Of a DNA stretch of 64,000 bases, positions 7,962 to 16,755 are shown in pieces; the first letter of the stretch is position 1, and each line of letters opens with the position of its first letter. Made by a program: the position numbers and the translations under genes. Below the pieces are notes generated by a model. That model saw only the letters and a program-made list of their open reading frames with translations. It had not been told where the DNA came from and made no database searches. This stretch comes from Hypericibacter sp049323455 (lineage in GTDB: Bacteria > Pseudomonadota > Alphaproteobacteria > Dongiales > Dongiaceae): contig JBMONF010000024.1 in NCBI GenBank assembly GCA_049323455.1, positions 1-64,000 of the forward strand, read 5' to 3'.

Positions 7962-8129
7962 GCCCCCTCCCCCTGCCCCCTCCCGCCTGCGGGCCGAAGC
8001 TTTCTGGTCGGAGTGTTTCTCCAACGGAACCCTTCGGCGGGCGAAGGCCCGCAAGGGGAGGGGGTCAGTTTTTCTTCATCCTCTCCCCTTGCGGGAGAGG
8101 GTGGCGAGCGAAGCGAGCGGGAGCGGGGT
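7962..8129. repeat. G/C-rich palindromic intergenic repeats, family D
   Basis: The 263 bases between convergent genes hold two related palindromic units. One runs through CGCCTGCGGGCCGAAG to GGCGGGCGAAGGCCCGCA. The other is CTCTCCCCTTGCGGGAGAGG followed by GGCGAGCGAAGCGAGCGG. The second type is a widespread mosaic repeat of alphaproteobacterial genomes. They probably end transcription from both sides. No gene is seen here. Confidence 0.65.
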
Positions 8130-8200
8130 AACTGTTTCCGGTCATACTGAATTTGCTTTAGTCCGGCACTCGTAATCGCTTGCGCGGGCGAGGCGTGCCG

Positions 8201-9415
8201 CTACTCCGCCGCCGCTGCCGCGGTCTTTGCTTCGCCCCCGTCGCGGGGCAGCGCCAGCGTGGCCATGAAGATGACGGCGGCCGCGGCGGCCAACAGCAAC
8301 CATAGCCGGTCGAGCCCGCCTGCGCTTCCGCTGACGAGAGCGATGAGCTGGAGGGCCAGCGGCGCGGTGCCGAAGGAGATGACGTACTTTACGCCGAAGG
8401 CGAGCGCACGATGGCGCTCCGGCGTGAAGCGGGTCAGCATCATGTTCTCGGCCGGCAGGAGCCCGACGCTCAGCACCACGGCCAGCGTGGTCGAAAGGAT
8501 CAGCGGCAGGCCCGCCACGGCGGAGACGGCGGCCAGCAGCGGTATCTGCATCAGGAAGGCGCCCGCATAGACATATTTCAGGTTGTACCGATCGGCGACA
8601 TGGCCGCCGAAATACTGGATCAACCCCGCCACGCCATAGACGATCGCCACCATCGCGCCCACCCCCAGCGTGCTGCCGCCGAGCCAATCGGCGAGCCGGA
8701 GTTCGAACTGCTTGGGCAAGGCCGCCTGCGTCGCTTGATAGATGATTCCCGACAGGAACATGGCGAAGAGCAGGATGACGACGCCGCGCACCATCTCGCC
8801 CCTGCTCGGCGGACGGCCCTTGTGCGCCATCGCCACCCCTTCGCCGAGCCGGCCCCGGCGCATCATCCAGATCATCGCCAGGCCCGTCAGCACCGCCAGC
8901 GCACCCGGCACCAGAAAAGCGGCGCGCCAGCCGGCGAAATCGATCAGGGCGCCGGTCAGCAGGCCTGCGCCCGACACGCCGACATTGCCGAAGATGCCGT
9001 TGAAGCCCAGCGCCTTGCCCTGCTGGCGCGCGTTGCGCACCAGCCAGGCGATGCCGACCGGGTGATAGATCGAGGCGAAGAGCCCGATGCCGGCAAGGCC
9101 GAGCGTGAGCGCCAGCGGGCCGTTGGCGAAGCCGCAAACCATGGCGGCAACGCCGACGCCGATGAAGAACACCGCCATCATGCCGCGTGCGCTCCACCGA
9201 TCGCCGAGCCAGCCCGCCGGCAGAGCGCCCACGCCCACCAGCAGCGAGCCGACCGTCCACAGCCCGATCAAGTCCGAATAGGACTGGCCCCAATCCTTCT
9301 CCAGCGCCAGCACGATCACGAAATAGATCGAGGTGAAGAAATGGATGTAGAAATGCCCGATCGCGGCGAAGCCTTGCGCGAGGCCGAAGGAGGCGTTCGG
9401 GGCGGGTTCGGACAT
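8201..9415 (-). CDS. MFS transporter
   Basis: A 404-residue integral membrane protein with about twelve hydrophobic helices in two halves, joined by a basic loop (about 190-215). MFS hallmarks include GWLGDRWSARG after helix 2 and GGHVADRYNLKY after helix 8. It shows similarity in style to fosmidomycin-resistance-like carriers, but the substrate cannot be read from sequence. It ends in an Ala-rich tail. The gene stands alone, with palindromic repeats downstream. Confidence 0.85.
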   Translation of the reverse strand: MSEPAPNASFGLAQGFAAIGHFYIHFFTSIYFVIVLALEKDWGQSYSDLIGLWTVGSLLVGVGALPAGWLGDRWSARGMMAVFFIGVGVAAMVCGFANGPLALTLGLAGIGLFASIYHPVGIAWLVRNARQQGKALGFNGIFGNVGVSGAGLLTGALIDFAGWRAAFLVPGALAVLTGLAMIWMMRRGRLGEGVAMAHKGRPPSRGEMVRGVVILLFAMFLSGIIYQATQAALPKQFELRLADWLGGSTLGVGAMVAIVYGVAGLIQYFGGHVADRYNLKYVYAGAFLMQIPLLAAVSAVAGLPLILSTTLAVVLSVGLLPAENMMLTRFTPERHRALAFGVKYVISFGTAPLALQLIALVSGSAGGLDRLWLLLAAAAAVIFMATLALPRDGGEAKTAAAAAE

Positions 9416-9783
9416 CGGGCTCTTCCTGCCGGCGGTGCGGGCTTCGCTTAGGGCCGGATATCCTGCACCCCCGCTCGACGCTCGAGCAAGGCAGCGTCCT
9501 GGGAGCGGCGTTCGACGGCGCCCTCGGCACGGTTTCAGCCCTTCCGTGGATTGGCGATCGGCGGGGCCGGCGCGTCGATCGACGGGCCCAAGAACCGGAT
9601 GGCTTTCGAGCCGGGCGCGTCGACCATCGATGCAGCGACCTTCGCCGCGCTTGGCTGAGAACGCCCCTCGCTCCCTCGATCAAGAAGTTTTTTTGATCAA
9701 ACTGTTGCGACTCGCTCTTCAGGTGTCTTTTCCGAGTCGGCTCTATTGCTTAAGATACCGGATGAGGCTGGGGGAGACACCGC
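9416..9783. other. 368-base gap with a possible coding remnant and a hairpin
   Basis: No intact gene. On the plus strand a frame ending at TGA 9656-9658 reads protein-like (GLAIGGAGASIDG, then STIDAATFAALG), but it has no start and breaks upstream, so it may be a remnant or chance. A hairpin with arms GATCAA/TTGATC (9678-9698) and a T-run sits before the next gene. A TAAGAT (near 9751) could be its -10 box. Confidence 0.25.
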
Positions 9784-10050
9784 ATGAAAACCAATATCTT
9801 ACAAGAGAACCATCATGTAACAGGTCTGCGCCCGACTCCGGCACAGCTCCGCTGGCTCACCAAGGGCTTGAGCCAACCCGGCGGCAAGTTGCCGCTGTTC
9901 GACGAGTGGGGACAGCGCGTCAACGAACGCACGGTGCGTCACTGCATCGACATGGGCTGGGCCGAGCCCTGGTTTACCAATCCGCTCAAGCCCGATTGGC
10001 TGGTCTGCAAGCTGACGGACGCCGGACGCGCCCTCCTCGCGCGCCGCTGA
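9784..10050 (+). CDS. small conserved hypothetical protein
   Basis: An 88-residue soluble protein of unknown role. Residues 17-88 (PTPAQLRWLTKGLSQPGGKL, then LFDEWGQRVNERTVRHCIDMG and TDAGRALL) resemble a compact winged-helix-like fold, the last part recalling the end of many wHTH proteins. That is only an impression. ATG 9784 follows GGGGGAGA with good spacing. The next gene, a zinc acylase, begins 39 bases after the stop on the same strand. Confidence 0.7.
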   Translation: MKTNILQENHHVTGLRPTPAQLRWLTKGLSQPGGKLPLFDEWGQRVNERTVRHCIDMGWAEPWFTNPLKPDWLVCKLTDAGRALLARR

Positions 10051-10089
10051 CCCGCCATTCTTCTTCGACTTTCCGGCTGCTGACGGCCG

Positions 10090-11052
10090 ATGCGGCGCGA
10101 TCGGTTCGATATCAAGCTCGGCAGCGACGACCCCGGTCTCTCCACTGGGTTGACGGGCTGGCGCTACCGCGCGTCGGGCCGCGGCCCTCGCATCCTCGTC
10201 ACCGGCGCCGTGCATGGCGACGAGGTGACTTCGAGCGCCGCCATCTGGCATGCGTCCGAGCAGCTGGCCGACTGGGTCACGGCCGGCCAAGTCACGATGA
10301 TCCCCTGCGTCAACCAGCTCGCCGTGCGCGCGAGCCGGCGCCAGGTGCCGCTCGAGAACGCCGATCTCAACCGCCGCTTTCCCGGTCGCGCCGACGGCCT
10401 GCTCGCCGACCGCCTCGCCCATGCGCTGGTCCGGCTCATGGCCGAACACGACGCGCTCATCGACGTGCACACGGCCGGCTGGAGCGTGCCTTTCGTGCTG
10501 CTCGACCACTTCGCCGATGCCAGGCTGGAGCGCCGCGTCACGGGCTGGGCCGCCGCCTCGGGCCTGCCGGTGGTGGGCGAGATGCCGGCCGCGATCGCGA
10601 ATCTGCAGGGCCTCGACCGGAGCTGGTCGGCCTGGGCGGTGCGCCAGGGCAAGCCGGCCGTGACCATGGAGCTGCCGGGCTTCCACACCATCGATCATGT
10701 CGGCGCCCATCGCGGCGCCAACGCCATTCTCAACATGCTGACGGCTCTGCCCATGCTGTCGAAGCGCCCGCCTAAGGGCGGGCCGGAAACGGCACCCCTG
10801 GTGCGTCGCGCGCTCCACAGCAATCTCGGCGGGCTGTTCGAGGCCGAGCGCAAGCCGGGCGACAAGGTGCGCCAGGGCGAGCGCATCGGCTGGGTCCGAA
10901 ACTTCGCCGGCGAGCCCCTGGGCGAGATCAAGGCGCCCGAGGCCGGTTTCCTTCTCGAGATCCAGGCGATCTCCGCGCTCCATGTCGGCATGCGCACCGC
11001 AACGCTGGCGGTGCCACGGCGCTCAGGCAAGGGCCGCCCGCACTCGGCTTGA
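10090..11052 (+). CDS. succinylglutamate desuccinylase/aspartoacylase family metallo-acylase
   Basis: M14-related zinc enzyme that cleaves N-acyl amino acids or similar amides. Zinc ligands are His42 and Glu45 (GAVHGDE) and His127 (IDVHTAG). DLNRRFPG (92-99) is the substrate-binding signature of the family. The C-terminal part (about 236-305) adopts the barrel-sandwich-like domain typical of this group (KPGDKVRQGERIGW, then KAPEAGFLL). At 320 residues it is complete. The substrate is unknown; no arginine-catabolic ast genes are present. ATG 10090 is the first good start. Confidence 0.88.
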   Translation: MRRDRFDIKLGSDDPGLSTGLTGWRYRASGRGPRILVTGAVHGDEVTSSAAIWHASEQLADWVTAGQVTMIPCVNQLAVRASRRQVPLENADLNRRFPGRADGLLADRLAHALVRLMAEHDALIDVHTAGWSVPFVLLDHFADARLERRVTGWAAASGLPVVGEMPAAIANLQGLDRSWSAWAVRQGKPAVTMELPGFHTIDHVGAHRGANAILNMLTALPMLSKRPPKGGPETAPLVRRALHSNLGGLFEAERKPGDKVRQGERIGWVRNFAGEPLGEIKAPEAGFLLEIQAISALHVGMRTATLAVPRRSGKGRPHSA

Positions 11053-11229
11053 TCTTCGCGGGAGCGCCACCTAGCTTTCCAGCATCGGGCGTTTCGCCCT
11101 CGACCACCGAAGAGGCTGACGACCCCGCCGCAATCTTGCGGCCTTACGACCCGCATCTCGTCCGAACCGGCCCTCATCGTCTCAGATCGCGCCGGCGCCC
11201 GGACACGGCCCGCCAGCAGGAGTCACGCG

Positions 11230-11994
11230 ATGATCGGTAGCGCCCACGCTTGGTCGAGCATGGCAGCGGCGTTCCTTGCCTCCCTTGTCGAGTTCGTGGA
11301 GGCGCTGACGATCGTGCTGGCCGTCGGTACCGTGCGCGGTTGGCGCTCGGCCCTGCTCGGCGCCGCTATCGGCACGGCGCTACTGATCGCGCTGATCCTG
11401 CTGCTGGGGCCGACGCTGGGCCTCGTCCCGATCACCGCCCTGCAACTGATCGTCGGAACCCTGCTGCTCCTTTTCGGAGCCCGTTGGCTGCGCAAGGCCA
11501 TTCTGCGGGCCGCGGGGATCATCGCGCTCCACGACGAAGAGCGGGCCTATCTCGAAGAAACCGCGCAACTCCGGCGCGCCACCGTCTCGCAAGTCGCCGG
11601 TTTCGACGCCGTCGCTGTGGCCACCGCGTTCAAGGCCGTGGTTCTCGAAGGCCTCGAGGTCGTCTTCATCGTCATCGCGGTCGGTGCCGCGGGCGATATG
11701 CTGGTGCCGGCGAGCGTCGGCGCCGGTGGCGCCTTGGCCATCGTGCTGCTGCTTGGGCTGCTGGTCCACCGGCCTCTCGCCAAGGTCCCCGAGAACACGC
11801 TGAAGTTTCTCGTCGGCGCGATGATCTCCGCCTTCGGCGTGTTCTGGATCGGAGAAGGTCTCGGCGACGGATGGCCAGGCGGCGACTGGGCCATCCTCGG
11901 CCTTTGCCTCGGCTTCCTCGCGATCGGGCTGAGGTCTATCCCCGTCGCGCGAAACCTTGCCACGGCCGCCACGGACCCGGCGAGGCCGTCATGA
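11230..11994 (+). CDS. polytopic membrane protein, COG4280-like, with two E-x-x-E helices
   Basis: A 254-residue protein with about six or seven hydrophobic helices. Two helices carry a repeated motif: EFVEALTIVLAVG (21-33) and EGLEVVFIVIAVG (140-152). The spacing suggests an internal duplication. E-x-x-E pairs in membrane helices are used for metal binding by FTR1-type iron permeases and related carriers, so cation transport is a reasonable guess, not a demonstrated role. A charged stretch (about 100-130) separates the halves. Its stop overlaps the next start as ATGA, so the two products are translationally coupled. Confidence 0.75.
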   Translation: MIGSAHAWSSMAAAFLASLVEFVEALTIVLAVGTVRGWRSALLGAAIGTALLIALILLLGPTLGLVPITALQLIVGTLLLLFGARWLRKAILRAAGIIALHDEERAYLEETAQLRRATVSQVAGFDAVAVATAFKAVVLEGLEVVFIVIAVGAAGDMLVPASVGAGGALAIVLLLGLLVHRPLAKVPENTLKFLVGAMISAFGVFWIGEGLGDGWPGGDWAILGLCLGFLAIGLRSIPVARNLATAATDPARPS

Positions 11995-12206
11995 TCTCGC
12001 CCAAAGCCGTCCTTCTCGACCTCGTCGGCCTCTTCGTCGACGACGGCAGCCTGGCGCTCGCGGCACTCGCCTGGCTCGTGTTCTCGGCTTTTCTCATTCC
12101 GCTCCTCGGCCTGCCGGAAGCCTGGCGCGCGATCGCCCTCTTTCTCGGCTTCGCCGCCATTCTCGTCGAGAACGTGACCCGGTCCGCCCGGCGCAGCCGG
12201 CGCTGA
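11991..12206 (+). CDS. small membrane protein coupled to the E-x-x-E protein
   Basis: A 71-residue product with two hydrophobic helices (about 20-40 and 45-63) and a basic C-terminus (RSARRSRR). Its ATG at 11991 shares ATGA with the stop of the preceding gene, so it should be made together with that carrier-like protein and may be an accessory subunit. No family was recognised. It precedes the broken ornithine-cyclodeaminase-family gene by 25 bases. Confidence 0.65.
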   Translation: MISPKAVLLDLVGLFVDDGSLALAALAWLVFSAFLIPLLGLPEAWRAIALFLGFAAILVENVTRSARRSRR

Positions 12207-12231
12207 GACGTTCGCCAGAGGAAGGCCTTCA

Positions 12232-13242
12232 ATGCCTGAACCCATCCATTTCACCTATCTGAGCGGCCCCGATATGGCAGCGCTCGATCTCGGCGACGAT
12301 GAGATCCTGGACGCGATCGAGGCGAGCCTGAAGCTCCAGGGCGAAGGGCGCAGCGTGATCGAGCCGCGCATGCATCTGAGGCCCAAGGCGGCGCGCGGCC
12401 ATTTCAATGTGCTGCGCGGCGTGCTGCCCGCGGCCGACGGACCGGGCCATGCCGGGGTCAAGGTGGTGGGCGACTTCCTCGACAACTGGCGGCGCGACCT
12501 GCCCTCCGAGATGGCGATGCTGCTGCTGCTCGATCCCGAGACCGGCATGCCGCAAGCACTCCTCGACGCCACCGCCATCACCGAGATGCGCACTGGCGCC
12601 GTGACGGCGCTCGGCGCCAAATATCTCGCGCGCCGGCACGCGAAGGTGCTGGGCCATGTCGGCGCGCGCGGCACCGCCTACTGGAACGTGCGGCTGCTCG
12701 ACCGCCTGTTCGACTTCGCCGAGATCCGCGTCCATTCCAAGCGCCAGGAGAGCCGCGAGGCCTTCGCGGCCCAGCTCGCGCGCGATCTCGGCAAGACCAT
12801 CATCGTCACGGAGGACTGGCAGAGCTGCCTCGAAGGCGCCGACATCCTGGTCGAGGCTTCGCGCCTCGAGGCGCCCGAGCCCCTGTTCAAGACGGCCTGG
12901 ATCAAGCCCGGCGCGCTGGCCATTCCCTATGGCACGATGAGCGCCGTCGAGCTCGACCTCACCGATGCAATGGGCAAGGTCGTGGTGGACGACTGGGGAC
13001 AGGCGGGCGCCGGCCCCTTCGGCGCGCTGCGCCGCCATGTCGACGAGGGCAAGCTCACGCGTGAGACGCTCCATGCCGAGCTCGGCTAGATCGTGGCCGG
13101 CCTCAAGCCGGGGCGCGAGCGTGACGACGAGCGCATCCTGTTCTGGCATCGCGGCCTGTCGCTCTCCGACATCGCGCTGGGTGCCTTGGCGCTCGAGAAG
13201 GCGCGGCGCCTCGGTATCGGCAGCCGGCTGCGTTACGCCTGA
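12232..13242 (+). pseudogene. ornithine cyclodeaminase family gene interrupted by in-frame TAG
   Basis: The first 285 codons encode a typical ornithine cyclodeaminase/mu-crystallin protein: VKVVGDFLDNW, LLDATAITEMRTGAVTALGA (124-143) and the NAD-binding GHVGARGTAYWNVRLL. Translation stops at TAG 13087-13089. The same frame then continues with exactly the family's C-terminus (IVAGLKPGRERDDERILFWH, then LSLSDIALG and ARRLGIGSRLRYA) to TGA 13240-13242. Relatives have Glu at the TAG position (ELGEIVAG), so one GAG-to-TAG change explains it. Without the last 50 residues the enzyme is probably inactive. ATG 12232 follows AGAGGAAGG. Substrate (ornithine, another imino acid, ectoine-related) is unresolved. 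Confidence 0.82.
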
Positions 13243-14246
13243 TCGGCCTTCGTGCGCGAGGGCGCGTCCTTCGCCTTCCCCAGCTCGCGGCGCGCCAGCC
13301 ACAGGCCCGGCAGCATCGGCAGCCAGAAAGTGAAGCCGCGCAGCAGCAGCGTCGCGGCAAGCGCCGCCTCGATCGAGACGCCGGTCGCATTCAGCACGAC
13401 CACGGCGGCTCCCTCGAAGGCACCGAGCCCGAGCGGATTGGGCCCTACCGTCGCCACCACGTTGGCCACCATGAAGCTGGCGAAGGCCGAGAGCGGCGAG
13501 GCCGCCTGATCGAGCGCGCGCAGCATGACATAGAGCGTGGCGGCGTCGAGCAGGAACACGGCGAGCTGCAGGCCCGTGGTCTTGAGCATGAGCACGGGAT
13601 CGCGCAGCAGGTCCGAGGGCGCCGTGTTGATCGCCTCGAGCAGCGACGCGGCGCCCGGCACGCGCCGGAGCCGGTCGAGCCAGGGTCCGCCCTTGAGCCG
13701 GCGCAGGCTCAGCACGAGCACCGGTATGCCTACCACGAACAGGGCGAACAGCGCCGCCACCGCCACGACCGCGGGCCCGACCGCGTGATGGAGCTGCAGC
13801 ACGATCAGCGCGCCCAGGGCGGCGAGCCCATAGGCGGAGTAATACGAGACCAGCCCCACCAAGAGCGCGCCCATGGCGAGATGCATCGGCACGCCGCGCC
13901 GCGCGAGGCCGCGGATCACCAGGAGCGTGCCGCTGACGCCGCCCGAGGGCAGCGCCTGGTCGGTGAAAAGCTTGGCGAGCCCGAGCGGCACCAGCGAGCG
14001 CAAGGGGCGGCGCTGTCCGATGCGCGCTAGGGCCGCATGCCAGACCGAGGCGGCGCAGATGTAGGTCGAAGCCTGCAACGCGAGGGCCAGAAGCAGCCAT
14101 TCGGGCCTCGCCTGACGCGCCAGCTCGGCGAAGCGCTCGAGCTCGCCGAGCCGCAACACCACCAGAATGACGGCGCCGAGACCCAGCAGGCCGAACAGCC
14201 AGAAGCCGGCCGTCTTCCAGGGTGAGCCATCGGTCGAGGGAGCCAT
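13233..14246 (-). CDS. UPF0104/lysylphosphatidylglycerol-synthase-type transmembrane protein
   Basis: A 337-residue inner-membrane protein with about eight helices, the flippase-like domain found at the N-terminus of MprF and alone in the UPF0104 family. Typical segments are LPSGGVSGTLLVIRGLARRG and NPLGLGAFEGAAVVVLNATG. No aminoacyl-transferase domain is attached. ATG 14246 is chosen because the extra upstream residues are Arg-rich and unlike the family. Its stop overlaps the tail of the convergent interrupted gene by 10 bases. The lipid it might handle is unknown. Confidence 0.85.
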   Translation of the reverse strand: MAPSTDGSPWKTAGFWLFGLLGLGAVILVVLRLGELERFAELARQARPEWLLLALALQASTYICAASVWHAALARIGQRRPLRSLVPLGLAKLFTDQALPSGGVSGTLLVIRGLARRGVPMHLAMGALLVGLVSYYSAYGLAALGALIVLQLHHAVGPAVVAVAALFALFVVGIPVLVLSLRRLKGGPWLDRLRRVPGAASLLEAINTAPSDLLRDPVLMLKTTGLQLAVFLLDAATLYVMLRALDQAASPLSAFASFMVANVVATVGPNPLGLGAFEGAAVVVLNATGVSIEAALAATLLLRGFTFWLPMLPGLWLARRELGKAKDAPSRTKADQA

Positions 14247-14413
14247 GCCGCCGTCCGGTTGTTGCGTCCTCCGGCGGCAGTCTAGCGGGCGCCGCCTCGC
14301 GCGCAACGCCCGGCGCCCGTGCTCCGCACGCGGCGGTTGCCCTCGGACAGGATTGATCGAAGCCCGATGGCGGATGCTAAGCTGGCGGCCGTTCTCATCG
14401 GGAGGAAGCTCGC

Positions 14414-15115
14414 ATGAACGGCCGCGCTGCCATGGCCCTGACGCCGGACCTGGTGGCGCGCATTCATCGCGAGGCCCCGGATCCGGGCATCGCCGTGATG
14501 AAGAGCGAGCCCATGGCCGACGCCGATTACGCGGCCTGGGTCGACAAGCTGATGACAGCGCGGCCCATGGGCGAGGACGTCTGGATCTTCGCCTATGGCT
14601 CGCTGATCTGGAAGCCGGCCTGCGCGGTGGACGGGCAGCGACTGGCGCATCTTTACGGCTGGCACCGGAAGTTCTGCATGCACCTCGTGCGCTATCGCGG
14701 CACGCCGGACTGCCCCGGCCTGATGATGGCGCTCGACCGCGGCGGCGCCTGCCGCGGCGTGATCCAGCGCCTGCCCGGTGTCCACGCCCGCGAGCGGCTG
14801 GATCAGCTTCTGCGCCGCGAGATGAGCATCAAGCCGCCGACCCACCGGCCGCGCTGGGTCACGGTCGAGAGCGAGGGCGAGCGGCGGCCCGCCATCGCCT
14901 TCACCGTGGATCCCAAGGGGCGCTACTATGCGGGCCACCACACGATCGAGGAGACGGCGACGATCCTGGCGCGCGCTTGCGGCCATTGGGGCTCGGGCGC
15001 CGAGTATCTGATGCACACGGTCGCGCATCTCGAGGATCTCGGCATCCACGACCGCTATCTCTGGAAACTCCAAGCGCTGGTGGCGGAGAAAATCAGGACG
15101 GCGACGGAGGAGTGA
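14414..15115 (+). CDS. ChaC-type glutathione-specific gamma-glutamylcyclotransferase
   Basis: Cytosolic enzyme that cleaves glutathione to 5-oxoproline and Cys-Gly. The signature FAYGSLIWKP (59-68) binds the glutamyl moiety, and the ChaC-type GWHRKFCM and YRGTPDCPGLMMALD segments follow. The putative catalytic Glu is in YLMHTVAHLEDLGI or the upstream REMS region; it cannot be fixed by eye. The 233-residue length fits ChaC. ATG 14414 follows GGGAGGAAG. It is transcribed alone, divergent from the UPF0104 gene and convergent with the protease gene. Confidence 0.88.
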   Translation: MNGRAAMALTPDLVARIHREAPDPGIAVMKSEPMADADYAAWVDKLMTARPMGEDVWIFAYGSLIWKPACAVDGQRLAHLYGWHRKFCMHLVRYRGTPDCPGLMMALDRGGACRGVIQRLPGVHARERLDQLLRREMSIKPPTHRPRWVTVESEGERRPAIAFTVDPKGRYYAGHHTIEETATILARACGHWGSGAEYLMHTVAHLEDLGIHDRYLWKLQALVAEKIRTATEE

Positions 15116-15232
15116 GGCGGACAGCCTGCGCAGGACCTGTTGTTGCCAGCACCGATATTGGCCGACGGCTATGATGACAGTGCAGCGATCGACCCTTCGC
15201 CACAACACTTCGCGCCGGGCCGCGGGCGCTCG

Positions 15233-16045
15233 TCACTCCTTCGGCAGCTTGTCGGGGCTGGCCTCGACCTCCGAGACCGCCTTTTCCCATGCCGCCAGCC
15301 GCTCCGGTCCGGTCGGGTGCGTATCGAACATGGAGGAATGTGTCTTGCCGCTCATTTTGGTGAGCACGGTCCAGACGCGCCCGGCCTTGTCGAGATCGTA
15401 GCCGGCGCGGGCCAATAGATAGGCCGACAGCAGGTCCGCCTCCCGCTCCTGCTCCTTCGAGAAGGTGACGACGCCGATACCCGCCCCCACCTGCATCGAC
15501 CGGTTGATCAGGCGCTGATTGTAGTAAGGATCGTTGTAGGTTCCGCCCGCGCTCGAGGCCGCGAGCGCGCCGCCCATCAGCAGCCCGCCGAGGATGGCAC
15601 CGATGGTGGCGTTCTGTTGGCTCTCCTCGACATGCTCGGCGATCACATGGCCCATCTCGTGGCCGATCACCGCGGCGACCTCGTCCTCCGTCGCCAGATA
15701 CTTGATGAGACCGCTGAACATCTCGATGCGGTTGTTCTCGTCGGCCTGCGCATTCGCCGTGTCCTCGACGACATAGGCCACGTCGAAATAGCAGCGGCGC
15801 GTCTTCGCATATTGGCAGAGCGCCGGCACCGCCTCTTCGAGCCTGTCGGCCGCGCCATAGACCAGCGCGCGCTCCTCGTCGCGCGGCCGCGCGAAGACCG
15901 GCAGCTGGCTTGCATCGCCCGCGACGGTCAAGGCCGCCCGGTTGATCTCCGCATCGGTCAGCTCTGGCAGCTTGAATTGCGCGCCCGCGCAGCCTCCGAG
16001 CAAGAGCAGAGACAGCAACAGGGCAGTCAAGGAACGCCCGCACAT
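15233..16045 (-). CDS. M48 family metalloprotease, lipoprotein
   Basis: Zinc protease anchored to the membrane. Residues 1-19 are a lipoprotein signal ending LLGGC (Cys19). HEMGH (129-133) is the zinc-binding HExxH, and EREADLLSAYL supplies the third ligand. THPTGPERLAAW near the C-terminus is a family feature. Its 270 residues lack the TPR region of BepA, so it resembles LoiP/YcaL-type quality-control proteases that act in the periplasm. Reads away from the tRNA-Pro side and stands alone. Confidence 0.9.
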   Translation of the reverse strand: MCGRSLTALLLSLLLLGGCAGAQFKLPELTDAEINRAALTVAGDASQLPVFARPRDEERALVYGAADRLEEAVPALCQYAKTRRCYFDVAYVVEDTANAQADENNRIEMFSGLIKYLATEDEVAAVIGHEMGHVIAEHVEESQQNATIGAILGGLLMGGALAASSAGGTYNDPYYNQRLINRSMQVGAGIGVVTFSKEQEREADLLSAYLLARAGYDLDKAGRVWTVLTKMSGKTHSSMFDTHPTGPERLAAWEKAVSEVEASPDKLPKE

Positions 16046-16563
16046 CGTTCCGCCTCCCGGGGGCTCGTGCCCCGGCCACGGAAACGGGCTCGCTTCTTGT
16101 CAGATCGGGCGATTGCAATCCGCCAGCGATCTTAGGCCGGCCCGTCCCCACAACCTGTCGCCCGAGACTAGCCGGTCCGCGACTAAAAGTCGAATCACAT
16201 TTCTTATTACAACCTTCAGGAAGGTTTGGCGGCCCTGCCAGCGGCTCGCGGGATGTCGGCCGGAACTGGCACGGACGAAGCCGCTCGCGGGCCGCTCTCG
16301 ACCCGACGACAACGGATGCGATCAAACCGAAATGGCGGCGGCCTGAAGAATACGGCCGGCGATGACGCGCCGCTTCGCCGACTTGCCCACGGTCAAAAAC
16401 CGGCTATTCGTTTGTCCCGGCCTGTGGGAATTCCAGTTCTCTGATTCTTTTTCTTGCGCCGGCCTCGCGATTCGGCCCGTAAGGCGTCGCGACGACACAG
16501 ACGACGAACGCCGGACCTGCGGGCGCGATCTTAAGCTTGTAAGGGGTTTTTGCGGGGTTGGAG
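16046..16563. other. 518-base gap without a visible gene
   Basis: Between the protease start and the tRNA. No frame with a plausible start, composition and ribosome site was found on either strand. A locally A/T-richer patch (16180-16225, containing TTTCTTATTACAAC) may be the protease promoter region. No repeat of the kinds seen elsewhere is present. Confidence 0.4.
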
Positions 16564-16640
16564 TGGTCGGAGCGGCGGGATTTGAACCCACGACCCCCAG
16601 ACCCCCAGTCTGATGCGCTACCAGGCTGCGCTACGCTCCG
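16564..16640 (-). tRNA. tRNA-Pro (anticodon GGG)
   Basis: The minus strand gives a 77-base cloverleaf with encoded CCA. The acceptor arm CGGAGCG pairs with CGCTCCG. D-arm AGCGCAGCCTGGTAGCGC and T-arm GGGTTCAAATCCC are classic. The anticodon stem TCAGA/TCTGG holds loop CTGGGGG, which places GGG at positions 34-36. The GCGCAGCCTGGTAGCGCA block is characteristic of bacterial proline tRNAs. Confidence 0.95.
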
Positions 16641-16755
16641 ACCGTCGGGCGCCCCTTATAGCGGCCCGGCTGCCCGCAGGCAACTGCTCCGGACGGCCGC
16701 GCGAATGCCGCGGGAATCCTGAGGAGACGAGCGACCCGCCCGGCCGGGCCGCCGT

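Noticed and set aside
13087..13242. Pyrrolysine or selenocysteine recoding at the TAG
   Set aside because: TAG is not a selenocysteine codon, pyrrolysine is not expected in this family, and relatives carry Glu at this position, so a point mutation is simpler.
16564..16640. tRNA-Pro as an attachment site of an integrated island
   Set aside because: No integrase gene and no repeated tRNA 3' end were seen in the window; the neighbouring genes have the normal base composition.
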